A stretch of DNA of 57,209 nt from Spirochaetae bacterium HGW-Spirochaetae-4 (GCA_002839335.1 PGXU01000017.1:1-57209), one strand, 5' to 3'; counted from the first letter of the stretch, positions 34,299 through 43,989 are shown. A program made the numbers and translations. The notes: generated by a model not told the origin, from the letters alone.

Positions 34299-35393
34299 CC
34301 ATTCAGAACCAACAACTGTTCGATACGATAAAAGAAGAAGCCTACGACGTCTGGAGGCGTCTTTGACTCCGAAGGATTGAGACGCAAGATCACTGCCTTG
34401 GAGCAGGAATCGGGAGCTCCCGATTTTTGGAACGACAAGTCGAGGGCAGAGGCGTTGTTCGCCGAGATGAACGAATTGAAGGATGCCCTGGTTCCTTGGG
34501 AAGATCTGATCCATGCGATCGACGATGTATCGGAATTGTTGGAACTCTATGCCGACGAGGAAGACCCCTCGGTCGATGCCGAAGTCGACCAGCAGATACT
34601 CGATATCCAAAAGACCTATCAGCCGCTGAGGTTGAAGAAGCTGTTGTCGGGAAAATACGACAAGAACGACTGCTTCCTCTCGGTCCATGCCGGTGCAGGT
34701 GGGACAGAATCGTGCGATTGGGCCCAAATGCTCATGCGCATGTATCTCCGCTGGTGCGAACGCAACGGATTCAAGGTGGATATCGTCGACTTGCTCGAAG
34801 CCGAGGGTGGTGTCAAATCCGTCACCATGCAAGTGAAGGGCGCCTATGCCTACGGATACCTGCAAGGGGAAGCCGGAGTGCACCGGTTGGTCCGTATATC
34901 TCCCTTCGATGCCAACAAGCGTCGCCACACCTCCTTCACCTCCGTGTATGCATCGCCTGTGATCGAGGACACCATCGAGGTGAATATCGATCCATCCGAA
35001 CTGCGTGTGGACACCTACCGTTCCGGTGGCGCGGGTGGACAGCACGTCAACAAGACCGATTCCGCCGTGCGACTCACACACCTGAAAACCGGGCTTGTCG
35101 TTGCGTGCCAGAACGAACGGTCGCAGCATATGAACCGTGAATTGGCCATGAAACTCCTTACCAGCCGCCTGTACGAGTATTATCGTCAGGAAGCCAAGGC
35201 GGAACACGCGCAATATGCCGTCGAGAAGAAGGAGATCAGCTGGGGTAACCAAATCCGCTCGTATGTGTTCCAACCCTACACCATGGTGAAGGACCACAGG
35301 ACCAACGAGCAGATAGGAAATATCCAGGCAGTCATGGATGGTGAGATATCCCCATTCATCGAATCGTTCCTCAAGTGGCAGTCGGAGGTATAG
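34295..35393 (+). CDS. prfB: Peptide chain release factor 2 (programmed +1 frameshift)
   Basis: Release factor for UGA and UAA. The gene is in two frames: codons 1-23 from ATG 34295 end at an in-frame TGA (34364-34366), and the rest reads in the +1 frame from 34365 to 35393, giving 365 residues. The peptidyl-tRNA hydrolysis motif is GGAGGQHVNKTDSAVRL, and the stop-recognition tripeptide region is SPFDANKRRH. The SPF tripeptide marks RF2. The ATG overlaps the GH57-like stop. Translation continues when RF2 is scarce, a known autoregulatory loop. Confidence 0.95.
34353..34366 (+). promoter_or_regulatory. RF2 programmed frameshift site
   Basis: GGAGG lies three bases before the slippery CTT codon (34361-34363), which is followed by TGA then C. 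The CTT-TGA-C core and the upstream internal ribosome-binding sequence match the known RF2 recoding signal. The shift skips T34364. Confidence 0.9.
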
Positions 35394-35396
35394 CGG

Positions 35397-36674
35397 ATGG
35401 GACGGGGAGGAACTAGAAATCTTATCCTCGTACTTGTTCTTGTGCTCTGTAGCGACCCGTTGTATTCCCAGGAGTTGCGATTCGGCTTCCTGACCGTGGA
35501 CCATACCGGAACCCAATCGAATTTTGGCGATAGGATAGCCCGTTATGTCTCGTTTCATCTTGGGGATGTATTGGAAACGGGACGTTTCTCCTATCTTGGT
35601 GAACAACGGATTACCCGGGAAAAGCAGTTGCAGGAACTGCAGGCGCTGCACAGCGCGCTTTCCACTTCCGATGGCTATATCGAACAGACGGAACCAGACC
35701 CGATTGAAGAACCTGACGATTCGTCCTTTTCCGTAGAGTGGGAAACCATCACCATGGAACCTCCCCTATCCCTTTCCGCTTCTTCTGGAGATCCGGTTGT
35801 CCTGGACTATATCAAGAACTCCATGCGTCTCGATGTCCTGCTGATCTGTTCGATCGAACCCTTCAATTCCTTATATCGCGTACGGATCGATCAATATATC
35901 GGTCCAGGGCCGGAGCACACCAGGCTTTTCGATGCAGTGGCGCAACCTTTCGAGGTCTATGCGTTGCTACCGCAGGTCTTTCTCGATCTGCTGGACCACT
36001 ATAGCGGCACCGGGATGGGACTGGTGGATTTTGCCTCTACTGTTCCCGGTATATCGGTTGCTGTTGATGGAAAACAGTTCCCACTGGTCGATACATTCCT
36101 TCCCCTGCCAGATGGTACCTATTCGATAACCGCTTCAGCTCCCGGATATGCGGATGTATCGGCAATCCAGCGTGTAGAGGCGGGAACCATCGTCGAGTTT
36201 CCCCTTTCGATTTCGCAAATCGACGGCCCCCCTGTACTGGTAGTAAGCGATTCCCACCTGTCGACGATTTCGATTCCCGGTGGACCGACAGGTATGTCGC
36301 CGTTGGTATGGAATGCGCAAAAGACGCCATTCGTGTTGTATGCCGAAGGGGAAGGGCAAAGGTCCCTGACGATGCAATTCTCGGAGCCTGTGGAATTTGT
36401 CCGGATAGCACCCCAACCGGTTTGGATGGATCAGACCTATGGGATCGGAAGAAACCAATCGGCATTGTATGGATCGTTGGGAAGGACGCTCCTGTTCGGA
36501 GCCGCGGCAATCATCGTGGATAGCATCTCGCGGTCGGTCGCATCCTATACACAGGACCTTGTGTTGTGGCAGCCGATACTGTTGGCATCGGTGGGAGCGC
36601 TGGCTGTTTCTTCAATCGATACCGGTGTGCGATTATTTGCATATTACCAAAAAACAAAGTATAGTTCTCGTTAA
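35397..36674 (+). CDS. Exported protein with PEGA-like domain, unknown function
   Basis: A 425-residue protein. It has a signal peptide (NLILVLVLVLCSDPLYSQ, likely cut after SQ or nearby). A domain near 25-200 has no clear match. A PEGA-like beta repeat near 215-275 (GISVAVDGKQFPL, DGTYSITASAPGYA) and two hydrophobic segments near 360 and 390 follow. PEGA domains are surface or carbohydrate-linked modules. It follows prfB by 3 bp, and its end carries the ftsY promoter. The function is not known to me. Confidence 0.65.
   Translation: MGRGGTRNLILVLVLVLCSDPLYSQELRFGFLTVDHTGTQSNFGDRIARYVSFHLGDVLETGRFSYLGEQRITREKQLQELQALHSALSTSDGYIEQTEPDPIEEPDDSSFSVEWETITMEPPLSLSASSGDPVVLDYIKNSMRLDVLLICSIEPFNSLYRVRIDQYIGPGPEHTRLFDAVAQPFEVYALLPQVFLDLLDHYSGTGMGLVDFASTVPGISVAVDGKQFPLVDTFLPLPDGTYSITASAPGYADVSAIQRVEAGTIVEFPLSISQIDGPPVLVVSDSHLSTISIPGGPTGMSPLVWNAQKTPFVLYAEGEGQRSLTMQFSEPVEFVRIAPQPVWMDQTYGIGRNQSALYGSLGRTLLFGAAAIIVDSISRSVASYTQDLVLWQPILLASVGALAVSSIDTGVRLFAYYQKTKYSSR
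36637..36665 (+). promoter_or_regulatory. ftsY promoter
   Basis: TTGCAT (36637-36642), 17 bp, TATAGT (36660-36665), inside the 3' end of the preceding gene and about 30 nt before the ftsY ATG. Confidence 0.6.
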
Positions 36675-36696
36675 CATGTGAAGAGGTACGTTTGAG

Positions 36697-37569
36697 ATGA
36701 AAAAAAGTTTTGGCGCTCGGTTGAAGGCGCTTTTCGGTATAAAGACATTCGATGAGAATTTTTTCGAGGAACTCGAGGATATGCTGATCGAAGGCGATCT
36801 CGGTGCAAAGACTGCCATGGAGGTCTCCGATGCGGTCAGAAAGCTTGCCAAGGCCGAGAAAAGCACATCGCAAGATGCATTGCAACAGCTTATGAAAAGA
36901 ATCCTCTCGGACAAGATCGCCGCCTATGTTCCCGAGTTGGTGCCCGAGACGACCAATATTTTCCTCATTCTGGGAGTCAATGGTGTGGGCAAGACCACTT
37001 CGATCGCAAAATTGGCCACCTACTACAAGAACCGGGGGGAAACGGTGCTGCTGGCGGCTGCCGATACGTTTCGCGCAGCGGCGATCGACCAGCTTGAACT
37101 GCACGCCCAACGGACAGGTTGCCGAATCGTGAAGCAGTCGCATGGATCCGATCCGGGGGCGGTGATTTTCGATGCGATGCAAAGCGCGAAGGCGAAGGGG
37201 GAGCATCTGGTGTTGGCCGATACCGCAGGACGGATGCACAACAAGGAAAACCTGCTTCGCGAATTGCAGAAGATCGACAAGGTCGTCAATTCGAAGATAT
37301 CCGAACCTGCCTGCTACAAGCGGTTTTTGGTGATCGATGCCACCACCGGTCAAAACGGCCTCAGTCAAGCGCAATTGTTCCATCAGGCAATCGGTATCGA
37401 CGCGTTGATACTCACCAAATACGACTCTGCCGCCAAAGGTGGTTCCCTCGTGCAGATCGGCGAAAAATTGGGGATTCCCATAGCCTTCGTCGGGGTCGGT
37501 GAACGCTATGGGGATTTGTATCCTTTCGATAAGGACGAGTTCCTCGATTCCTTGGTTGGTATCGCATAA
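36697..37569 (+). CDS. ftsY: Signal recognition particle receptor FtsY
   Basis: A 290-residue SRP GTPase that docks Ffh-ribosome complexes at the membrane. It has an N helical bundle, then GVNGVGKTTSIAKLA for the P-loop, the DTFRAAAIDQL and DTAGRMHNKENL motifs, and TKYDSAAKGG. The acidic A domain of E. coli FtsY is absent, as in many short FtsY proteins. GAAGAGG lies upstream of ATG 36697. Its stop overlaps the next gene by one base. Confidence 0.97.
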   Translation: MKKSFGARLKALFGIKTFDENFFEELEDMLIEGDLGAKTAMEVSDAVRKLAKAEKSTSQDALQQLMKRILSDKIAAYVPELVPETTNIFLILGVNGVGKTTSIAKLATYYKNRGETVLLAAADTFRAAAIDQLELHAQRTGCRIVKQSHGSDPGAVIFDAMQSAKAKGEHLVLADTAGRMHNKENLLRELQKIDKVVNSKISEPACYKRFLVIDATTGQNGLSQAQLFHQAIGIDALILTKYDSAAKGGSLVQIGEKLGIPIAFVGVGERYGDLYPFDKDEFLDSLVGIA

Positions 37570-38633
37570 TGATCAGACATGGTGGATTCCGACTGGTGGT
37601 GATAGGGTTGTTCCTCTCGACCTTGCCACTGTTCGGAGCCCTCTATCGTTCGAACAGCCTCGGACAAATGTTGGAAGCTATAGAAACGTCGCAACGCCAC
37701 GACTTCCCCTATGTGCTGGAAACGAACGAGATTCCTGGACAAGGCGCAGAACGTGTCCTGTACGACAATGGTGTGATGGTCGGGAAAGTCGAAATCGAGG
37801 CGGATGCCAAGAATCCCGCTACCCGGATCGTAACCGAATACAGCTTTGGTGCCGACGGAGCCATATCATCGAAAGTCCAGACGCTGTATGAGCATGGCTT
37901 GCCGCAAAGCACCGCATGGATGGAAGGCGAAACGGTCAATTTGACGTTGCATACCTACGTCGATGGAAAGATGGTGGAGACCAAGGAATTGGTGGATGGG
38001 GAACTGGTGAATCTCATAACCTATTATCGGGGTTCGGACGGCATGCTATCCGGTTTGCGGATTGTGGGGCTCGAGGGGATTGCCACACAGACCATATATT
38101 CACAGGACCGTGGTGTGTCGGTATATGGGGAGAATATCCAGGGAGCATTCACCAAACTGTCGTTCTATCCGGGGAATCTGGTGGTACGCGACGTGTGGAC
38201 GAACGAAGAACGCAATGTGGAGACTGCGGTCGCCTTTGACGATGCCGGCCGTCTGGTGATCGATGAGACGATCGGAACAATGCGGATACGGAAGACCTAT
38301 GGTCCCGATGGGATGCTGGTGAAAAGCGAATCGGAAGATGCCGATGGGAAGAAGACCACCATCGCCTATGTCTACGACCACAATGGCGTATTGGACCAAT
38401 CCATGGAGCTGGTGGTCGGTGAGCATACCAGAAGGATCGAACGGTGGTACAAGAACGGATTGCTGGAAACCCAGACCGAATGGTTGGACGACTCGCCAGT
38501 AAAGGCGACACGCTACCTTGCCGATGGTACTTCGGTGGTCACTTTGTTCGACAACGGCCGGCCGTATGCGGATGTCACCTATGCTCCAGATGGAAAGCGT
38601 GTCTTGAGCCTTGAATATCGCAAGGAGCGTTGA
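37569..38633 (+). CDS. Exported repeat protein (YwqK/MORN-like strands), unknown function
   Basis: A 354-residue protein with an N-terminal signal segment (LVVIGLFLSTLPLFGALY). The rest is a ladder of short beta strands of the form Y-x-x-x-G-x-x, such as TEYSFGADGAISSK, KTYGPDGMLVKSESEDADGK and RRIERWYKNGLLETQTEW. This recalls YwqK or MORN-type repeats. A periplasmic or surface location is likely. It overlaps ftsY by 1 bp and the next permease by 1 bp. It may assist the adjacent LolCDE-type transporter, an inference from position only. Confidence 0.6.
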   Translation: MIRHGGFRLVVIGLFLSTLPLFGALYRSNSLGQMLEAIETSQRHDFPYVLETNEIPGQGAERVLYDNGVMVGKVEIEADAKNPATRIVTEYSFGADGAISSKVQTLYEHGLPQSTAWMEGETVNLTLHTYVDGKMVETKELVDGELVNLITYYRGSDGMLSGLRIVGLEGIATQTIYSQDRGVSVYGENIQGAFTKLSFYPGNLVVRDVWTNEERNVETAVAFDDAGRLVIDETIGTMRIRKTYGPDGMLVKSESEDADGKKTTIAYVYDHNGVLDQSMELVVGEHTRRIERWYKNGLLETQTEWLDDSPVKATRYLADGTSVVTLFDNGRPYADVTYAPDGKRVLSLEYRKER

Positions 38634-39868
38634 TGTTCACCCTTAAATTGGCCTGGCGGTATGCGTTCTCCCGTAGCAACAGGCATCGCAGTGCAACCAT
38701 CGTGATCATGTTGGGGATTGCCGTGGGAATGCTGGCGATCATCATCATGTTGTCATTGATGAACAGATTGCAATCCGATTTGCTCGATCAGGTCAAATCC
38801 ATAGAATCCTTCCATGTCCAGGTGACATTCCCCGCGAATGAGAGCGATGCGCGAACGGTGGATGATATTGTTGCGGCCTTGCGCGGGACGCCGGGAGTTG
38901 CCCAGGTCTACCCGCAGGTGAACACCCAGGTCCTGATTCAGAATCCGGCGACCAATAGGTCGACGACGGCAAGACTGCGGATAATCGATTCCTCCATCTG
39001 GAAAACCGAGAATCCCTTCTCCGACAGGACCCATATGGTCAGGGGTTCGTATCCTACACCATTGCATATTGCGACCGGCACGGCGTTGGCGACGAAGCTA
39101 TCGTTGGCATTGGGCGATTCTATCAATATGACGGTATTGGGAGCTGGAAAGACCGTGGTGCTGGCACCAACCACAATCGCGGTGACCGCAAGCGGGGTAT
39201 TCAGGACAGGACTTCCCGAGTTCGATTCCTCGACGTTGGTTACGGATTTGGATCCACTTGTTTCGACGATCGGTGCCAAGCGTATCATGTATGGACTCTA
39301 TCTTGAGGATGGGTATGTCGACAATTCGAAGCAGGTGTTGCGTTCCATCACGGAAACATTTCCAAGTGCGACGATCAGGACCTGGCAGCAGGTCAACAGT
39401 GCTTTCTACTCCGCATTGACATTGGAAAAGGTCCTGATGTACCTGTTCCTGTTCTTCATGTTCATCATACTGGCGGTAAATATGAAGAATGCATCCTCGC
39501 GGTTGCTCCATGTCAAACAACGCGAGTTGGCTATCCTGCGTGCTGTCGGAGCCCAGAAAACGACTGCGACAAAAGTCTTTCTTGGTCAAACCATCATTAT
39601 AACCGTACTTGGTGAGACCCTCGGGATCATTGGAGGGGTGTATCTGGGTAAATATATCGGGAATGTGTTTTCATGGCTCAATTCCCTCCAATACCTGTTC
39701 ACCCGAAGGGACAACCTGTTGCTGGCCTACCCATTCACTACCGAAGTGAAAGCCATGGAGGTCGCGCTGATCGCCATCTCGGTACTCGTGCTCTCCCTGG
39801 GATTCACCTACCTGGGATGCAGGCGGCTATTTCGAAAAGAACCCATGGAGATGTTGTACCATGACTAA
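38633..39868 (+). CDS. LolC/E-type ABC transporter permease (first copy)
   Basis: A 411-residue FtsX-family permease. One membrane helix is near the N terminus (TIVIMLGIAVGMLAIIIML), then a large outward domain of about 220 residues, then three helices at the C terminus with a MacB/FtsX coupling segment RELAILRAVGAQKTTATKVF. This is the LolC/LolE arrangement for lifting lipoproteins from the inner membrane. I use ATG 38633 after AAGGAG rather than TTG 38630. It overlaps lolD by 8 bp. Confidence 0.85.
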   Translation: MFTLKLAWRYAFSRSNRHRSATIVIMLGIAVGMLAIIIMLSLMNRLQSDLLDQVKSIESFHVQVTFPANESDARTVDDIVAALRGTPGVAQVYPQVNTQVLIQNPATNRSTTARLRIIDSSIWKTENPFSDRTHMVRGSYPTPLHIATGTALATKLSLALGDSINMTVLGAGKTVVLAPTTIAVTASGVFRTGLPEFDSSTLVTDLDPLVSTIGAKRIMYGLYLEDGYVDNSKQVLRSITETFPSATIRTWQQVNSAFYSALTLEKVLMYLFLFFMFIILAVNMKNASSRLLHVKQRELAILRAVGAQKTTATKVFLGQTIIITVLGETLGIIGGVYLGKYIGNVFSWLNSLQYLFTRRDNLLLAYPFTTEVKAMEVALIAISVLVLSLGFTYLGCRRLFRKEPMEMLYHD

Positions 39869-40544
39869 AGAATTGTTGCGTTTTCATACAGTCACAAAGA
39901 CCTTTGTCTCAGGACAGTCGCAACTGGTTATCTTGGAAGATCTGGATTTTGTGCTGTACAGCGGTACGTCGGTTGCCATTACCGGAAAGAGTGGTTCGGG
40001 AAAAAGTACCTTGCTGAATATTGCGGGAGGTTTGGACAAGCCATCCGCCGGTTCGGTATCCTTCCTTGGACGGGAGCTGGGTGCGTTGAACGACAAGGAC
40101 CTTTCCGCATTCAGGAACAGGCACATCGGATTCGTGTTCCAATCGCATATCCTATTGGATGATTTCACTGCGTTGGAAAATGTGTGTGTCCCTGCCTTGA
40201 TACGGGGAGCGCGGCAAGCGGATGCGGTGAAACGCGCCAAGGAACTGCTGGATAGGGTGGGATTGTCGGACCGTCTCCAGCATCGTCCCCAGAAATTGTC
40301 GGGCGGTGAGCGGCAACGCGTGGCAATTTGCAGGGCTCTGGTCAATGCCCCCGACTTGATAATCGCCGACGAGCCCACAGGGTCTCTCGATGAGGAATCG
40401 TCGAGTGGTATCGAGACGTTGCTCACCGATATCGTACGTGAGGAAGGGAAGACACTGCTGATGGTTACCCATGACACCCAGTTGGCTTCCCGTTGCTCAA
40501 CGGTATATCTGCTGCACAACCGGACCTTGCAGGAGATGGAATGA
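39861..40544 (+). CDS. lolD: LolD-type ABC transporter ATPase
   Basis: A 227-residue ATPase of the LolD/MacB-FtsE group. It has Walker A GKSGSGKST near 41, a Q-loop FVFQSHILLDDFTALENV, the signature LSGGERQRVAICRAL, and Walker B LIIADEPTGSLDEE. It powers the two flanking permeases. The gene overlaps both (8 bp and 4 bp), so equal synthesis is likely. FVFQSHxLL is a mark of LolD-like proteins. Confidence 0.9.
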   Translation: MTKELLRFHTVTKTFVSGQSQLVILEDLDFVLYSGTSVAITGKSGSGKSTLLNIAGGLDKPSAGSVSFLGRELGALNDKDLSAFRNRHIGFVFQSHILLDDFTALENVCVPALIRGARQADAVKRAKELLDRVGLSDRLQHRPQKLSGGERQRVAICRALVNAPDLIIADEPTGSLDEESSSGIETLLTDIVREEGKTLLMVTHDTQLASRCSTVYLLHNRTLQEME

Positions 40545-41761
40545 CTATGCGCTTCAGCATGTGGCTGTCGGGACGTCTTTTGGTTCCCAAAGGGGAATCG
40601 AAGTATGCCAGGTTGCGTCTGGTCCGTTCCGCGGCGCTCATAGCCATTGTCATGATACCGTTGGTACTTGCCCTCATCTTCATGGATGGCATGATGAATG
40701 GAATCACAGACAAGTACATCCTCCTGCAGGATGGACATATCCAACTCCATGTCGAGGATCCGCTCTTCGATTCGCAATATGATGTGTCTGCGATCGATCC
40801 TCGCCTGGAGAGTGCCGATTACGTCGTTTCCGGGTATGGGATAGTCTATTCCCGCGATACGACCGCTGAAGTGCGGATCAAGGGTGTGGACATATCCTAC
40901 TTCAATGAAAACAGGATGACCCAATTGGAGTTCACCGGTGAACCTTTGAAAAAGGAAGGTTCGTTGGCCGCTGTGATGCTCAGCACGACCATTGCACAAA
41001 AATTGGGGGTGGAGGTCGGCCAACGCGTCGCTTTCATGGTTGTACCCGATTCGTCCAGTTCCGTTGTCCGACCGGTGCTCGCAAACGTGACTGCGTTGTA
41101 TGATTCAGGATATCACGAGTTGGATTCGTCGCTTTTGTTCATGAATCGGGACGACGCGATGCGCTATTTCCCCAAGGACAGGAATGCCTACACCGAACTG
41201 CTGGTCTCCCGTGACCATGTGGATGATCTGGGTGCTATCGTAGCCACCTTGGAATCGGCGATGGACAAGAATTTCCCCTATGCGACGTGGGATGAGTTCA
41301 ACGGAACCGTGTATCAGAATTTCATAACCAGCCGCCAAGTCATCCTGTTGGTGTTCATGATGATCCTGCTTGTGGCAGGCGTCTATGTCTCCTCCATCGC
41401 CCAGGAGATGATTCAGGATTCCATGCAATCCATCGCATTGTTCAAGACACTCGGAGCGACCAACAGCAACCTTTCCTGGGCATATTTCTGCTCGGTCATG
41501 GTGGTCACATCGATCGGTCTGGTTGCCGGTGTGTCACTGGGCTTGCTCATCGGATCCCAGATCGGTGTGTTGTTGCATTGGTTGGGGAATTCCGGTCTGG
41601 CGGGTCTGCAATATTATCTGTTGGATTTTCGTATCGTGATATCTTGGCGGGACATACTGGCCATAAGCTTTTCCATGCTTGTCATCTCCAGTGTGACAGT
41701 CAGGCTTTCGTTGGGAAGAATCAGAAGAATTTCACCGTTGGAGATGTTGCAACAAGATTAA
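40541..41761 (+). CDS. LolC/E-type ABC transporter permease (second copy)
   Basis: A 406-residue FtsX-family permease like that at 38633: an N-terminal helix (AALIAIVMIPLVLALIFMDG), an outward domain to about 265, and three C-terminal helices with the coupling segment SIALFKTLGATNSNLSW. The two permeases likely form a LolC-LolE style heterodimer. ATG 40541 overlaps the lolD stop (ATGA). A large lipoprotein complement, as in spirochaetes, fits this transporter. Confidence 0.85.
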   Translation: MTMRFSMWLSGRLLVPKGESKYARLRLVRSAALIAIVMIPLVLALIFMDGMMNGITDKYILLQDGHIQLHVEDPLFDSQYDVSAIDPRLESADYVVSGYGIVYSRDTTAEVRIKGVDISYFNENRMTQLEFTGEPLKKEGSLAAVMLSTTIAQKLGVEVGQRVAFMVVPDSSSSVVRPVLANVTALYDSGYHELDSSLLFMNRDDAMRYFPKDRNAYTELLVSRDHVDDLGAIVATLESAMDKNFPYATWDEFNGTVYQNFITSRQVILLVFMMILLVAGVYVSSIAQEMIQDSMQSIALFKTLGATNSNLSWAYFCSVMVVTSIGLVAGVSLGLLIGSQIGVLLHWLGNSGLAGLQYYLLDFRIVISWRDILAISFSMLVISSVTVRLSLGRIRRISPLEMLQQD

Positions 41762-41781
41762 TTCACCTGTAGGCTAACGAC

Positions 41782-42705
41782 ATGAATTTTGAAGTCTTTG
41801 TTCTTGGTACCAGTGGTATGATGCCTCTTCCCGGAAGGTTCCTGACTTCTGCCATAGTGCGAAGGGAAGGGGAATTGTTCCTGTTCGATTGCGGGGAAGG
41901 GACCCAGATATCCTTGAAGATGCTGAACATCAAATGGAAGAAGATATCCGCCATCTTCATTTCCCATATGCACGCCGACCATGTCACCGGTCTTCCGGGA
42001 ATGCTGATGCTCAGCTCCCAAGTGGATCGTGAAGATCCCTTGGTCATCTACGGTCCTGCGAGATTGCATGAATATATCAATCAGACGAGAAAACTACTCG
42101 ACATGTACATCAACTACGAGATAATCGTCAAGACGATCGAACCCGGTACCATTGTGGAGAACGACGAGTTCACGGTCGAGGCTTTCCGTCTCGACCATAC
42201 GAAACCTTGTTTCGGATACACCATGCGTGAGAAATCGCGACCGGGGATGTTCCATCCTGAGAAGGCGGTCGAACTGGGTGTTCCCCGTGGACCGCTCTGG
42301 TCAGCCCTTCAGCATGGACAATCGGTGGTCCTGGAAGACGGGCGGACCATTGAACCCACCGACATCATGGGAGAACCGAGGGGCGGCAGGACCTTCTCCT
42401 ATGTCACCGATACCCTCTACTCCGAAAAGATAGCGAGACATGTGACCAACGCCGACTTGCTGCTCTGTGAAGGGATGTTCGATGAATCGTTGGTGGAGAG
42501 TGCGAGGGAGAAGAAACATATGACGGCACGTCAGGCGGCCATGATTGCCCGTGACGCGCAAGTCGCTTCCATGGGCCTGCTCCATTACAGTCCACGGTAT
42601 ACGGACAGGGATCTGAAGGTATTGTTGCAAGAGGCACGTGAAGTCTTTCCTCCTGCGTTCCTGGCAAGGGACAGGATGGCTTTCGATATCCCGTTGAAAG
42701 ATTGA
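41782..42705 (+). CDS. rnz: Ribonuclease Z (tRNA 3'-processing)
   Basis: A 307-residue metallo-beta-lactamase-fold endonuclease that trims 3' trailers from tRNA precursors lacking CCA. The metal motif is SHMHADHVTGLPG (HxHxDH) near 61-66, with a later RLDHTKPCFGY and the C-terminal HYSPRY. It fits tRNA genes without encoded CCA and the cca gene of this window. The ATG has no strong ribosome site. It is 20 bp after the transporter operon. Confidence 0.93.
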   Translation: MNFEVFVLGTSGMMPLPGRFLTSAIVRREGELFLFDCGEGTQISLKMLNIKWKKISAIFISHMHADHVTGLPGMLMLSSQVDREDPLVIYGPARLHEYINQTRKLLDMYINYEIIVKTIEPGTIVENDEFTVEAFRLDHTKPCFGYTMREKSRPGMFHPEKAVELGVPRGPLWSALQHGQSVVLEDGRTIEPTDIMGEPRGGRTFSYVTDTLYSEKIARHVTNADLLLCEGMFDESLVESAREKKHMTARQAAMIARDAQVASMGLLHYSPRYTDRDLKVLLQEAREVFPPAFLARDRMAFDIPLKD

Positions 42706-42737
42706 ATCCTCTCCGATACAAGGAGACACATGACAGA

Positions 42738-43922
42738 CTATTGCTCTTGCTCTTCGTCGGTCTCCAGATTGGAATCGTATCCGATCAGGTTGTATCCTGA
42801 ACGTTCGGTGGCCAAGTCGATGGCGATGGACGCTTCCCGCAATATAGCTTCGGATTCCAGGATTCGGCCATGCAAGCTGGTGAAACCGATCTTGACAGCT
42901 GTCTGTGGATGGTTCTTCCGTAAACTTTCCAATAAAGCGGCAAAGTAACGTCTGGACTGTTCGAATCCATGGAAAGGTAATATCGCCGATACCCGTCTGG
43001 TCTCGGTCAAATAGAAGAGGGAGACTACACCAAGTTTGTTGAAAAGGTTTTGCACGACGGTCGAATCCACCGAATGCGGATCCGAGCCGACGGACGGAAT
43101 CTCGATGATCGCAACAGACAACTCGTAGCCGGATTCGATGGCTCCTTCCAATTCTACCCGCAACCGTTCGTCGAAGGTGTCCTCGATCAATTCCGTGTAC
43201 TCTTGTGGCAGCGAATCCTCCACTTCGGTTTCATCGATCGGTTCAAGTAATTGTGCTATTTCGGATCCGGGTGCTATCGGGAAAGGATACTCGCTGAACA
43301 AAACAGCACGCGACAACCTCTGACGGATGTCTCCATCCATTTCGGATAGTATGGTGCCAACCGCTTCGGGTGCTGCGATCGTATCGGTTTCCGGGAACAA
43401 TTGGTCCTCTTCCAACGATGGGGGAAGTTCCATATCTGTGGTGAGGCTATCGACTGCCTCAAGCTCAACAGGAATTTCCCGCCCGTATGTCGGCATGACC
43501 GGCTGTTTTCCCGCAAAGGGTTTGATTTCCGGAACTTCGGCAACTACAATCTTCGTTTCACGAGCCACCATTGCGGATGCCGGTTCGACCGGTAGTTGGG
43601 CCCGGCCCGGGTGGATCGAATCCTCTTCCTTGGGAAGGTTGAAGAGCGGACCTGTGTAGTCGTCCTTCTCCAAGGCGTCCATCTTGTCGGTATCTTTCGG
43701 GACTTGCGGTGGATGTATGATTATGGCGATCTGGACCAGGATAAGACCGATAATTATGGGGAGGAGCCGGATCAACACCGAGTAGAGGGTCTCTGCCGAG
43801 ACCTTGTAATAGGGTAGGACGTAGGTTATAAGGACATATGACAATACTACGAGCACGAGCATGGTTGCTAGCGCTGATATGACGATTATGCCTGTGGGGC
43901 TCTTCTCTCGCTGTTTTTGCAT
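42738..43922 (-). CDS. Membrane protein with degenerate GGDEF-like domain
   Basis: A 394-residue protein. Two hydrophobic segments (about 11-37 and 46-70) are followed by a disordered, Pro/Glu-rich linker (75-240). A C-terminal domain (about 249-383) has the order of a GGDEF fold: DERLRVELEGAIESGYELSV, then KIGFTSLHGR, and SEAILREASIAIDLATERSG near the end. Where the GG(D/E)EF motif should be, the sequence is TETRRVSAIL, so diguanylate cyclase activity is unlikely. This is an eye alignment. GGAGGGAGAG lies upstream of ATG 43922. It converges on rnz. Confidence 0.6.
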   Translation of the reverse strand: MQKQREKSPTGIIVISALATMLVLVVLSYVLITYVLPYYKVSAETLYSVLIRLLPIIIGLILVQIAIIIHPPQVPKDTDKMDALEKDDYTGPLFNLPKEEDSIHPGRAQLPVEPASAMVARETKIVVAEVPEIKPFAGKQPVMPTYGREIPVELEAVDSLTTDMELPPSLEEDQLFPETDTIAAPEAVGTILSEMDGDIRQRLSRAVLFSEYPFPIAPGSEIAQLLEPIDETEVEDSLPQEYTELIEDTFDERLRVELEGAIESGYELSVAIIEIPSVGSDPHSVDSTVVQNLFNKLGVVSLFYLTETRRVSAILPFHGFEQSRRYFAALLESLRKNHPQTAVKIGFTSLHGRILESEAILREASIAIDLATERSGYNLIGYDSNLETDEEQEQ

Positions 43923-43960
43923 TGGTCCTCGAGCTCTCCCTCCGGCAGAAGCGGCATCGC

Positions 43961-43989
43961 TTTACAACGCCACCAGCTGTCAGTATGAT
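43961..43989 (+). promoter_or_regulatory. Promoter for the FtsB/DivIC-like gene
   Basis: TTTACA (43961-43966), 17 bp, TATGAT (43984-43989). The start would be near 43996, about 26 nt before the ATG at 44022. Confidence 0.6.

Noticed and set aside
41760-41781. Leaderless promoter for rnz
   Set aside because: TTGCAA-17-TAGGCT lies 6 nt before the ATG, but the -10 box matches only 3 of 6 positions.
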